Of a stretch of 64,000 nucleotides of DNA, positions 42,211-52,000 are shown piece after piece. The DNA is taken from contig NZ_JAHUZF010000006.1 in NCBI RefSeq assembly GCF_019218295.1, positions 744,001 through 808,000 on the forward strand, read 5' to 3'. This stretch comes from Maritimibacter sp. DP1N21-5. GTDB lineage: Bacteria; Pseudomonadota; Alphaproteobacteria; Rhodobacterales; Rhodobacteraceae. The translations under genes were made by a program, and so were the position numbers. How positions within the stretch are numbered: the stretch's first letter is position 1; every line of letters begins with the position of its first letter. The notes under the pieces were generated by a model. It made no database searches and had not been told where the DNA came from. It was given only the letters and a program-made list of their open reading frames with translations.

Positions 42211-44136
42211 TCAGTTTTGGTGATCGAAGATGAAATCGTGTTCGTCGAGGTCATGATGGCCCCGCAGATCGAGCTCGAACTCATGGCCGTCATCATCATC
42301 GTCGTCGTCGTGATCGCTGTATCGGCCGCGGATGATCGTGTGCTCTTCTTCCTCTTCAAGCTGAGAAAAATAGTACTGGATCGCTCCGGTCGCCTGGAAA
42401 AACCCGGCGTAGGCACCAGCGAAGAACAGTTGTGTCAGGCCATAGCCCGAAAGTTCCGCGTTGATCAGCGACAAGTCGATCCGGTCGCCTACGGCGAAGT
42501 CAGTGATCTGGTCATTGCCGGACCCGTCATTTTCCAGATCGGCCAAGTTGTCGAAGATGAACCGGTCGTCGCCCGCGCCACCGGTAAGCACGTTCACCTG
42601 AGCGCTCGCGCCGATTTCGTCGTCCCCAGAGCCCCCGACGGAGTTCTCGATGTTCGCCAGCGTGCTTTCGGGACCGTCGCCGATCCTCATGGTCCCCGCG
42701 CCAAGGTCAATTCGGCTGTCCTCCTCGATCTGCGCCAGATTGATCGTGTCGTACCCTTGTCCGCCGTCAATCACGTCCTTGCCGCAGGGGTCTGACTGGA
42801 CGATCATGTCGTCGCCGGCGCCGCCGTCGATGGTGTCGTCCCCGGCGCCGCCGTCGAGCACGTCATTGCCTTTGCATCCGGACAGCCTGTCGTTACCGTC
42901 CTCTCCCATCACCACGTCATCGCCGTCGCCGCCATCGAGCATGTCATCGCCATCGCCGCCGAACATGGTGTCATGGCCCGCATCCCCAAAAAGCCGGTCA
43001 TGACCGTCTTCGCCGTAAAGGACGTCGTCGCCTTCATTGCCGTGGATCTCGTCATCGCCGCAGCCGCCGAAAATCACATCGTCGCCAGGACCGCCGAAAA
43101 GGAGGTCGTCGCCGCAATGCCCGTAGATCACGTCATTTCCGGCACCGCCGTGAACGGTATCGTCACCGTCGCCCGCCTCAACGAGGTCGTCTCCGTTTGA
43201 TCCGATGATCACATCGTCACCGGGCGTACCGGTGAAGACGTTGTAACCCTTGTCAGTCACCTCGATCTCGGCTGTCCGAACGATGGATGATTTGCCGTCG
43301 CTGATCGTGAAACGCAGAGTAGCCGTGCCGATGAACCCCTCTTCCGGCGCAAAAAGCCATGTCCCGTTACCTTGCAGAGCGGCCCTGCCGGTATCGCTGG
43401 TCAAAGACGTGATGGACAAGGGATCGCCATCGGGATCGCTGGCTCCGGCCAGCAGCATGGAGGTGGCAAGGAAGACCGCATCGTCCGAACCAAGGCGCGG
43501 CAGGCGCACGCGCCCGGTCGCTACCGGCGGCCTGTTCCGACCCACCTCGACACGTTTCGTTGGTGTTTGGTCGTCGTCAGTCTCTTGTCGCGTCTCATTC
43601 TGCTCGGCCTGCCGGCGCGGGGCGCCTGGCCGCTGCGCACCCGAGTATGCTGGCTGGTCCGGCGCGCCGACCGGAATGAAGTCGTCGAAGTCGAATTCAT
43701 CATTGAACAACCGCGCAATGGGAGCGCGTGGCATTCGCAGTGCATCAGGCTGGTTGATGCCTCGCCAGTGCCGATACTCCGACAAACGGACCACCTTCAC
43801 GTCATCGTCGGGCAACGCCGACCCGGTATCTGGCGTATCGGGGCCCTCGCCTGCGTCAGGTTGCGCTACGCTCTGCGTGGCGGTGTGCCTGGCTTCGGGC
43901 GCGCCTTCGGCCTTGTCCTCACCGCTGTGCTTTCGGCTCTCCGCTCCATCTTCTTGGTCCGTGTCGGAACGTGTGGCCGCGACGTTCTTGTCACCGGCAA
44001 ATCCGATCGCGCCCACGACGAGGGGAAAGATCCAGCGGGCCAGCAGACCGGTTGAAGCCACGGTCAGGCGGAACTTCTGTTTCGGAGCGATTGCGGCTTC
44101 GTCGTCCGGGATACCGATTTTCAGTTGGTCATCCAT
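42211..44136 (-). CDS. RTX calcium-binding protein, second substrate of the type I secretion system
   Basis: The product has 641 residues. It has an N-terminal hydrophobic segment (LARWIFPLVVGAIGFAG, about 30-46), then a long polar linker, and a cadherin-like domain (PPVATGRVRLPRLGSD to RFTISDGKSS, about 200-290). Next come RTX nonapeptides GGxGxDxxx (about 307-455) and a serralysin-type C-terminal domain. The last 40 residues are His/Asp-rich with a run of seven Asp. The C-terminal EHTI...GHH.L pattern matches the peroxidase at 46009. AAGGAG precedes the ATG at 44136, which overlaps the exporter gene's stop. Confidence 0.85.
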   Translation of the reverse strand: MDDQLKIGIPDDEAAIAPKQKFRLTVASTGLLARWIFPLVVGAIGFAGDKNVAATRSDTDQEDGAESRKHSGEDKAEGAPEARHTATQSVAQPDAGEGPDTPDTGSALPDDDVKVVRLSEYRHWRGINQPDALRMPRAPIARLFNDEFDFDDFIPVGAPDQPAYSGAQRPGAPRRQAEQNETRQETDDDQTPTKRVEVGRNRPPVATGRVRLPRLGSDDAVFLATSMLLAGASDPDGDPLSITSLTSDTGRAALQGNGTWLFAPEEGFIGTATLRFTISDGKSSIVRTAEIEVTDKGYNVFTGTPGDDVIIGSNGDDLVEAGDGDDTVHGGAGNDVIYGHCGDDLLFGGPGDDVIFGGCGDDEIHGNEGDDVLYGEDGHDRLFGDAGHDTMFGGDGDDMLDGGDGDDVVMGEDGNDRLSGCKGNDVLDGGAGDDTIDGGAGDDMIVQSDPCGKDVIDGGQGYDTINLAQIEEDSRIDLGAGTMRIGDGPESTLANIENSVGGSGDDEIGASAQVNVLTGGAGDDRFIFDNLADLENDGSGNDQITDFAVGDRIDLSLINAELSGYGLTQLFFAGAYAGFFQATGAIQYYFSQLEEEEEHTIIRGRYSDHDDDDDDDGHEFELDLRGHHDLDEHDFIFDHQN

Positions 44137-45922
44137 TGGTCCCACTCCTTTTCCTCGGCTTCGGTTTCCGGTCGGTCGGTGCGGGCCGTTCCGAGGTCTT
44201 GCCTTCTGCGGCCGAGAACGGGGTGACCTTCGCATCGCCTTGCAGGATCTCTTCCTTGCGGCCGAACGCGGCGAGGCGTCCGTTCTGGATCACGCCGACA
44301 AGGTCAACGGCCGCCAGCGCACTCGGCCGATGCGCGATCACGATCACCACTCCGCCGCGCGAACGCACCGTCTGAAGCGCCTCGGTCAGCGCCTTGTCGC
44401 CTTCTGAATCCAGGTTCGAGTTCGGCTCGTCGAGCACCACCAGAAACGGATCACGATACAGCGCGCGTGCGAGGCCGATGCGCTGGCGTTGCCCGGCGGA
44501 GAGCGACATGCCCTGCGGCCCGAGCGGCGTCTGGTAGCCGTCGGTGAGCCGCACGATCATGTCATGCACCCCCGCGACCTTCGCCGCGGCGATGATATCG
44601 TCATTGGTGGCCTTGGGATCGAAACGGGAGATGTTCTCGGCAACCGTTCCATCCATCAGCGCAACGTCCTGCGGCAGGTAGCCGATGCGCATCCCAAGCG
44701 CGTCCTCGCGCCACTGGCTCAGGTCGGCGTCGTCGAGGCGGACATGGCCGCGCAGCAGTGGCCAGATACCGACGATTGCCTTGGCGAGCGACGTTTTGCC
44801 GCCGCCCGATGGGCCGATCAGGCCAACGGCGTCGCCGGCCTCGAGCGCGAAAGAGACATCGCTTACCAACACCGCGCCACTCACCGGGGCGACTACGGTT
44901 ACGCCTTCGAGCTTCACGTTTTGCGTCGGGGCAGGGAGCTCGACATAGTCGTCATCGAGGTCGAGCGAGGCGAGCGTGTCCTTCAGCCGGTTCAACGACC
45001 GGCGCGCGGCGGTGAACCCTTTCCAGTTGCCAATGGCGGCGTCGATCGGTGCAAGCGCGCGCGAGGAGGCGACCGAACAGGCGATGATCGCGCCGGGCGA
45101 GAGCTGCCCACGGATTGTAAGATAGGCCCCAAGACCCAGGAGCCCCGATTGCAGCATCATCCGCAGAACGCGGGAGAAGCTGCCGAAGGTTCCGGAGATG
45201 TCACTGGCGCGGGTGTGCAGGCGCAGGTGCTGGCTGTTGGCCTCGGCGTAGCGGGCGAGCGCACGCTCTCCGAAACCCATGGCCTTCAGCACGTCGGCAT
45301 TGCGGGTGTTGGAATCTGCCACGGCGCTGCGCGCGATGGCCGCCTTCTGCATGTCTGCCGCCGCCTTGCGCGAGAGAAGCTCGGTAAACAGCGTAATGAG
45401 GATCAGAACGAAAGCGCCGGCCAAGGTGAGCAGCCCGAGGAGCGGGTGCAGGAAATACACAAAGGCGAGGAACACCGGCATCCAGGGAGCGTCGAGCAGC
45501 GCGACGGTGCCGGGTCCGGAAATGAAGCCACGGATCGTGTCGATGTCGCGTCCACGTTCGAGCGCCTCGGCGGTGGAATAGCCGTAGCGCGGCATTTCCA
45601 TCGAGACGCGGTGTGCGAGCGGGGCGAGGCGGGCGTCAAACCGGGCGCCGACGCGCACCAGGATCTGCTTGCGCAGCGTATCGAAAACGCCCTGGAACAG
45701 ATACAGGCTGATCGCGAGAACGGAGAGCGCCACCAGGGTCGGCACACTGCCACTGGTAAGGGCGCGGTCGTAGATCTGAAGCATGTAGAAGGCGCCGGTA
45801 AGGGCGAGAATGCTGATCAGGAGCGATAGCCCGAGAAGAAAAATGACCGTCCCCCGGTAATTGCCGAGCCGTTCCGAAACGGTTTCGGCGCTGGCGCGAT
45901 TGCGGCGTCGTTTGTTGCTCAT
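44129..45922 (-). CDS. Type I secretion ABC transporter (PrtD/LipB type)
   Basis: The 597-residue product has five to six membrane segments (about 25-320) and an ATPase domain: Walker A GPSGGGKTS (about 375), Q-loop YLPQDVALMDG, signature LSAGQRQRIGLARAL, Walker B FLVVLDEPNSNLD and the switch histidine in VIVIAHRPSAL. No N-terminal C39 domain, so substrates are not leader-cleaved, as for RTX proteins. It exports C-terminally tagged proteins directly out of the cell with the HlyD partner. Start 45922 follows GGGGGACGGAC. It overlaps the next RTX gene by eight bases. Confidence 0.95.
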   Translation of the reverse strand: MSNKRRRNRASAETVSERLGNYRGTVIFLLGLSLLISILALTGAFYMLQIYDRALTSGSVPTLVALSVLAISLYLFQGVFDTLRKQILVRVGARFDARLAPLAHRVSMEMPRYGYSTAEALERGRDIDTIRGFISGPGTVALLDAPWMPVFLAFVYFLHPLLGLLTLAGAFVLILITLFTELLSRKAAADMQKAAIARSAVADSNTRNADVLKAMGFGERALARYAEANSQHLRLHTRASDISGTFGSFSRVLRMMLQSGLLGLGAYLTIRGQLSPGAIIACSVASSRALAPIDAAIGNWKGFTAARRSLNRLKDTLASLDLDDDYVELPAPTQNVKLEGVTVVAPVSGAVLVSDVSFALEAGDAVGLIGPSGGGKTSLAKAIVGIWPLLRGHVRLDDADLSQWREDALGMRIGYLPQDVALMDGTVAENISRFDPKATNDDIIAAAKVAGVHDMIVRLTDGYQTPLGPQGMSLSAGQRQRIGLARALYRDPFLVVLDEPNSNLDSEGDKALTEALQTVRSRGGVVIVIAHRPSALAAVDLVGVIQNGRLAAFGRKEEILQGDAKVTPFSAAEGKTSERPAPTDRKPKPRKRSGTNG

Positions 45923-45977
45923 ATGTCCGTCCCCCACCGGAAAAATGGTAAATCTACAAAGTCTTGAAGCATCGGTG

Positions 45978-45999
45978 GGAGGGCCCGGAAGGGCCCTCC
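45978..45999. other. Strong intercistronic stem-loop between peroxidase and exporter genes
   Basis: A perfect 9-bp stem GGAGGGCCC (45978-45986) and GGGCCCTCC (45991-45999) with a GGAA loop sits ten bases after the peroxidase stop on the minus strand. No T run follows, so it is more likely an attenuator or mRNA-stabilising hairpin that lets the secreted protein be made in excess of its exporter. Confidence 0.6.
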
Positions 46000-46008
46000 G
46001 GTGTGCGA

Positions 46009-49000
46009 CTACGAGATGATCGAGTCTGTCGCGGCCAGCGCATGATGGCCCGTGATGTCGATCTCGAAGTCGGCATCGTCGCCCCCGGAGACGTTGCCCG
46101 AGACAATCGTATGTTCGCCGTCGTCGTGCATTTCGTAGGTAACGTTCAACTGTCCGGCGGCGTTGAGGCCTCCATTGGTGAACAACACGAAGGACTGGTG
46201 CCCGGCGGTGGTCTGATCGGCGTCGATCCCGCTGAGGTCGATCTTGTCACCTATGTTGAAACCAACGATCTGGTCGCCGTCGGCATGCGTGGCAGAGCGG
46301 AAGACGAACACGTTGTCGCCGTCTCCACCGTCCATCACGTTGACAGCGCTGTTTGCGGTGATCGTGTCATCGCCGGAGCCGGTCGCGACATTCTCGAAGC
46401 CGAAGATGACGTCATGCTCGGTGCCGACGGTCACCTGGCCGTGGCCCATGATACCGCTGCCGAGATCGACATCGACGTCCCCGGTATGACCGGAGTAGTC
46501 GAGCGTATCGCTGCCCTTGCCACCCCAGTAGTAGTCGCTGCCGTCGCCTTCGCCGTCGACAACCCAGTCATCGCCGTCGCCGCCGAGGACACGGTCGTCG
46601 CCAGCATCTCCGAACACCATGTCGTCGCCGCCGCCGCCAAGCACGACGTCGTCTCCGCCGCCTGCAATCACGAGGTCGGCCTCATCGCCGCCAACCAGCA
46701 CGTCGGCTTCATTGCCGCCGACCCTCGGTGCTCCGAGATCGTCGAAGTCGGGACCGGCCAGGCCGACCGAGCCGCCGGTGCTGCTCGCGCCATCGCCCTG
46801 CGGGGCCTCGGCCTCGCTGTCGTCGCTGCCTTCAGCATCTCCATCCGACGGCGTGCCGCTGCGGTTGACGACGTCCTGAGGACGGACGTCACCCGTCACG
46901 TTGCCGTTGGTGTCGGTGTTGAAGACGATCCGGTGACCGGAGGTGAGTGCGGAGATGTCGACCTCATCACCACCATCATCATCGTTGATGGTAATGGTGT
47001 TGTAGTTGAGCTGCGTCGGCGAGAAGTCTCCGACAACAGTGACATTGTCGGCGCCCCATCCCGTGTTGACCCGGATCTCTTCGATGTCGACCAGTTCCGC
47101 GATGACCGCACCATTGCGCGTTACCACGATTTCGGTTTCCGGGCGCAGACCAGCAATACCGGCTGCATCGGCTTCCAGGCGCGAGTAGATCACGAAATTC
47201 TCTGCGGTGGAGTTCCCGTTGACGACAAAGGTATCGCCACTGGAGCCTTCCGCTCCGCCATCAACGTAGTCGCGCCCATCGTTGCTGTTGGAGCCAGCCG
47301 ACCACTCGATGGTATCGTCACCGCCGCCGGCAAATACGATGTCGTTGCCACCGCCTGCGTCGAAGGTGTCGCCACCGTTGTCACCGATCACGATGTCCGC
47401 GCCGTTGCTGCCGCTGACAGTTCCGAAGGTGTCGGTCCCAACCGAGACATTCTGGGTATCGGACGAAACTCCGTCGGTCGCGGTGTAGGAGAATGTTCGG
47501 TTGTTGCCGGTCGTCTTCGTCAGGCTGACAACTGTGTCACCGGTCGTGAAGGGATTGACGGAAAAGCCCGAGGTATTCCCCACTTCCGAGGCACCGGTGA
47601 CGGTCAGTGCAGTGTCACCGAAGTCGTTTGCCAGCAGCGCCCAGGTCGGGACCTGGACAGCGCCGCTGAAGTTGACAACGACGGTTTCCGGCGCCGTGTT
47701 GACGGGGTCCACGACACCCACCACGTCGATGGTCGAAACCGCGACATTGCTGTTGAAGGACCCGTCATTCACGGTGACTTCGATCACGCGCGGGGTCTCG
47801 TCCGGCGCCTGCGAGGAGTTCTCGAAGGTCACCGCCGCGATCGCCGCCTGATAGGCCGCCAGAGATGCCTCGCCCGACATCGTCAGAGTGATCACGCCCG
47901 GCACCGAGGTGTCTATGCTGCCCGCGATGCCATCGCCACCAATGCCGTTTTCGTGCAGCACGTCGCCATCCTTGGCGTTGGTGAGCACGATCCGGGCCGA
48001 GGTCATCGTCGGGCTGTCGTCGGTGATCGACGGACCCGAGGCGATCGCAACCGCTTCGCTGTCTTCGGTGAAGGTGGCGGCGTAGTCGTTACTGCCGTCA
48101 TTCACGGCAATCCCGATGTCGACATTGAGGTTGTCGATCCGGATCGTGCCGTTGCCATTGCCCGAGGTGTTGGCGGTGAAGCGGATGATCGCATCCGGGC
48201 CGAAACTTTCGCTGGTACCGAGCAGGGAGGCAAGATCGACGGTGAAGGTGCCGCCGTTGTTGGTTGACGCGTTCAGGTTCACGGCAAGGTCGTGCCAGAC
48301 AGTGCCGCCGTCGAAAGACACCGCCGCAACGACGCTCTCGCCGAAGTCGAAGCTGCTTTCGGAGTAGTCGAAACTCAGCTCCGCGGAGGTCGCACCGCTC
48401 AGATCGAAACTGCGCTGGATGCTGGCGCCGTTGCCGGCGTCTGCGAGCCGCAGCTGGTTGGTTCCGTTGAAGCCACCGTCGATCTGGATCTGGCCATTGC
48501 CCGGGGTGCCGTCGTCGCCCGTTTCCGTCCAGGCCGAGGTCCAGGCGATCGTACCGTCACTGTTGGCGAAGCTCGATGTCGAGAACTCGTCGCGCAGGTT
48601 ACCGCTGTCTGCTGCATGCAGATCAAGCACCGGCGGAGTCGGGGTGATATTCATGGTCCCGTCAGCAAACTCGATCGTTTCGATCCCCCAGAGGTAGTCG
48701 GTGCCGTCATGCGGCTCCGCCTGCGGGTCAGCGGGCACCGGGCGGGTGTCGACCACCATGACCCGGCCATCTTCCAGGAAAGACACTTCGTAGTCGGCCA
48801 TATTCCCACGGTAGACCGCGACGTCTGCCGTGCCGTCGGTGCCGTTGTCGCCAAGGATGTGGCCGAGTTCGCCCGTGTCTAGGAACCGGACGCGGGTTTC
48901 TCCTGTGCCATACCAGTTCTCGATCACTTCGTATCTGGCCGTGTCGGAGTAGAGCGAGCCGTCCTCGTAAGCCCTCGTGGCGTCAAGATCGACCCAGAGA

Positions 49001-52000
49001 TCGTTGCGGACCACCGCTGCGCCGCCGAAGAGCCAGTCGGTATCGCCGAGACCGATCAGTCGGTCATTGCCGGCACCGCCGATGAGCTGGTTGCGCGGAC
49101 CATTGCCGGCCGTGCCGCCCGCGTCCGCACCTTCCAGTTCGTCGTCCTGGGCCGAGCCCACGATGCCTTCGTCCAGCGCGTAGGTGTCGAGCAGGTTCGA
49201 CGAGGTCGCGTTGGCGTTGGCGGTCTGGAGGCTGGCAAACACGGCGATCGGAACATCTTCGTAGCTGACGATGTCCATGTCGCCTTCGGTGCCGTCCCCG
49301 TTCCACTCAATCACCGGAAGGGCGCCCGGCAGCGTGTCGCCGTTGAGGCGGTCGCCGTCGTTGGCCACGGCGCCGAGACCTCCTTCCATGAGGTCGTTGC
49401 CGGAGCCGCCGTTGATGTTGTCGTCGCCGACACCACCGCGCATCCAGTCGTTGCCATTCCCGCCGAACATCTCGTCGACGCTGTCGCCGCCTTCCATGTA
49501 GTCGTTGCCTTCACCGCCCATCATCAGGTCGGTGTCGCCTTCGCCGTAGAGACGGTCGTCGCCATCGTCGCCGAAGACTTCGTCGATGCCATCGCCGCCG
49601 TGCAGCTCGTCGTCACCCTCGTTGCCATGGATCGTATCAAGCACGCCAGGACCGGCGGAGATGTAGTCGTTCCCGGCACCGCCCGCGATGAAGTCGTCGT
49701 TCTCGTAGTCGGTGATCCAGTCGTCGCCATCGCCACCATAGAGGTGGTCGTTGCCCTGGGCGCCTTCGATGAGGTCGTTGCCGGCATCGCCGTAGATCGT
49801 GTCATCGCCAAGGCCGCCGATAATGTAATCGTTCCCCTCGAGGCCTGCGACAACGATGTGACCGTCGTTGGCGCTGCCACCGGGGGTGCTTTCCGTGAGC
49901 CTGACATTGTCAATCAGCACCTGCGTCGCGCCGGCGTCCTCGGCCGTCGCATCGCCAAGCTTATGGATGACAATCCGCAGCTGTTGTCCGGCCACTGCCG
50001 CGTCAATCGGCCCATACGCCGCCATCGGGTTGGATGTGTCGAACGTCACGTTGATCCAGCCGTCATCAGCGTTCTGCGCAACAGTGTCGGCCAGAAGCGT
50101 CGCCCCGGCGTAGAGGTAGGCATGAACCGACGATGTTGGCTGGTCCTCGCGGTTCCCCAAGGCGAAGGACAACGCGTAGGTTGCCCCTTCCTTCGCGGTG
50201 GCGTCGACATCCTGCGACAGCGTGCCTGTGCCGTTGATGTATGCGACCTGCGAACCCAACATTCCGGCAGGGTCCACCACAAAGTCCGGGTCGAGATCCG
50301 TTTCGGTATCTGGCGCCCAGATGCCACCTTGCGTCACCGTCCAGCTGTCCGGGCTTCCCGAAAGGTAGGTGCCATTGGTGTTCGTGGTGCCAAGGCCGTT
50401 GCCGAGCTTCTGAGCTTCGAAGCTGCTGTTGGCCAGCACAAACGGCGTCACCGAACCCGGCAGGGTCTCGTAAATCGCGTTGAAGTAGTCGTTGGTCCCG
50501 TAGGCATCATCGACACCGGTCCCGTCGCGAGCGTTGTCGTAGGTGTCGCCGTCGAGAATGAACGTGGCCGAGGCCTGGCCGAACACGTCGCCGTTGATGT
50601 GATCGAGCCCCGTCGTGCGCATGACCAGGTCGGCGAACTGCTCGCCGATGATCTGATCGCCAAGGTGGTGGCCCACCGGCATCCGGTAGAGGTAGTAGAA
50701 CCGGTCGCCGTCTTGCATGCGCTGGGCGAAGTCCAGCATCACGAGGCTGAAAGTGGTGCCGAGCGGGCCGTCGAACAGAGGTTGTTCGGCAAGGCCACCG
50801 ATCCACAGATCAATATCCCAGAAGCCTTGGTCGCCACCGTTGTTGGCGTTTACCTGCCACTGGCCGGTCCCCGTATCGAAGACCGGCGCCCCTGTGCCTC
50901 GCAGGAACATCACGGCTTCATCGTGGAGCGCGTGGTTGGTATCGGCTGCGGCATCAATGATCACCTGCGCATTGGCGCGAAGGTCCTGAAGCGTCATGGA
51001 GCCGTTTTCATAGGCCGAGCGAGCGGCCTGAAGGCCGAAGGTGGCGTCGTCCCGGCCGTAAGCGGCGATGAAGTTCACGAGCGATTCTGGCGTGCGCAGG
51101 TGGCCACCAAAGTCTGCCCAACTGGTATAGGGGGCGAGGCCCGAGCCGTTCGCGTTGTTGTTGGTGTTCTGGGTGAGGCCGTCAAACACCTGCTGGCGCA
51201 GTTCGTTCAGCGTGGGCAGACCAACGTCACGGCTGCGCGCCAGGTTGAGCGCCGCGAGATCGAGCGGCACGCCGACGAGCGACTGCTGAAGTGCAGAGGT
51301 GACGAATTCGTCGATCTCGTTGCCGGTCTGGTTGATCAGGCCCAAGGCGATCGCCGCCGCGCCGTGCGCGTCATAGACGGCCGGGTTCAGGAAAGCGTCA
51401 AACAGGTCGACTTCCGTGTAGTTTCCGGCGATGTAGCCCGGCTCGCCGGGATTCAGGCCATTGTCGTCGGGAAGGGCGACCTGGACCGTCTCACGCAGTT
51501 GCGAGTGACCAAGACGGAACACCGCCTGGGCGAACTCGAGGCTGATCGACATGTTGATGTCGGAAGAATAGGAGACGAACTCCGGCAGCATCGGATAGAG
51601 GCCGGTGACATACTGGTCGATGGCAATGTGGTTGTACTCCGACTCGGTGATGATCCGCGCCGCCTGGTAGAGCTTTTCGCCATCCCAGATTCCGGGCGAT
51701 GCTTCCCAGTCTGCCTTGTAGGCATCTGCCGCAGCCTGCGCCGCACTGGCGTTGCCGCTCGCGGTCATTTCCGCATCGAACAGATCCTGCGCGATCGCCG
51801 TCACCTGATCCTTGATCTGTTGGACCTGGATGTTGTGCTCTTCATGGAACACGTGGTGTACCGCCGTGAGGCCGGCGTTTTCGTTCACCCGGCCATCGCC
51901 GGAGACGTAGTGCCGGGCGAGCGCGGCGTCGTCATAGTAGTGCACGCCCGGGATGAGCCCGGTGAAATCGCTGATGCCGGAAGCCGGGGGAAGCGGCATA

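Noticed and set aside
42780..43220. Regularly repeated DNA that could be mistaken for a CRISPR array or tandem repeat
   Set aside because: The period is 27 bases and encodes GGxGxDxxx nonapeptides in frame; it is the coding repeat of RTX proteins, with no constant repeat/variable spacer structure.
45964..48267. Plus-strand open frame of 767 codons opposite the RTX end
   Set aside because: Low-complexity Val/Asp/Ala-rich translation of the RTX repeat region read backwards; no ribosome site or motif.
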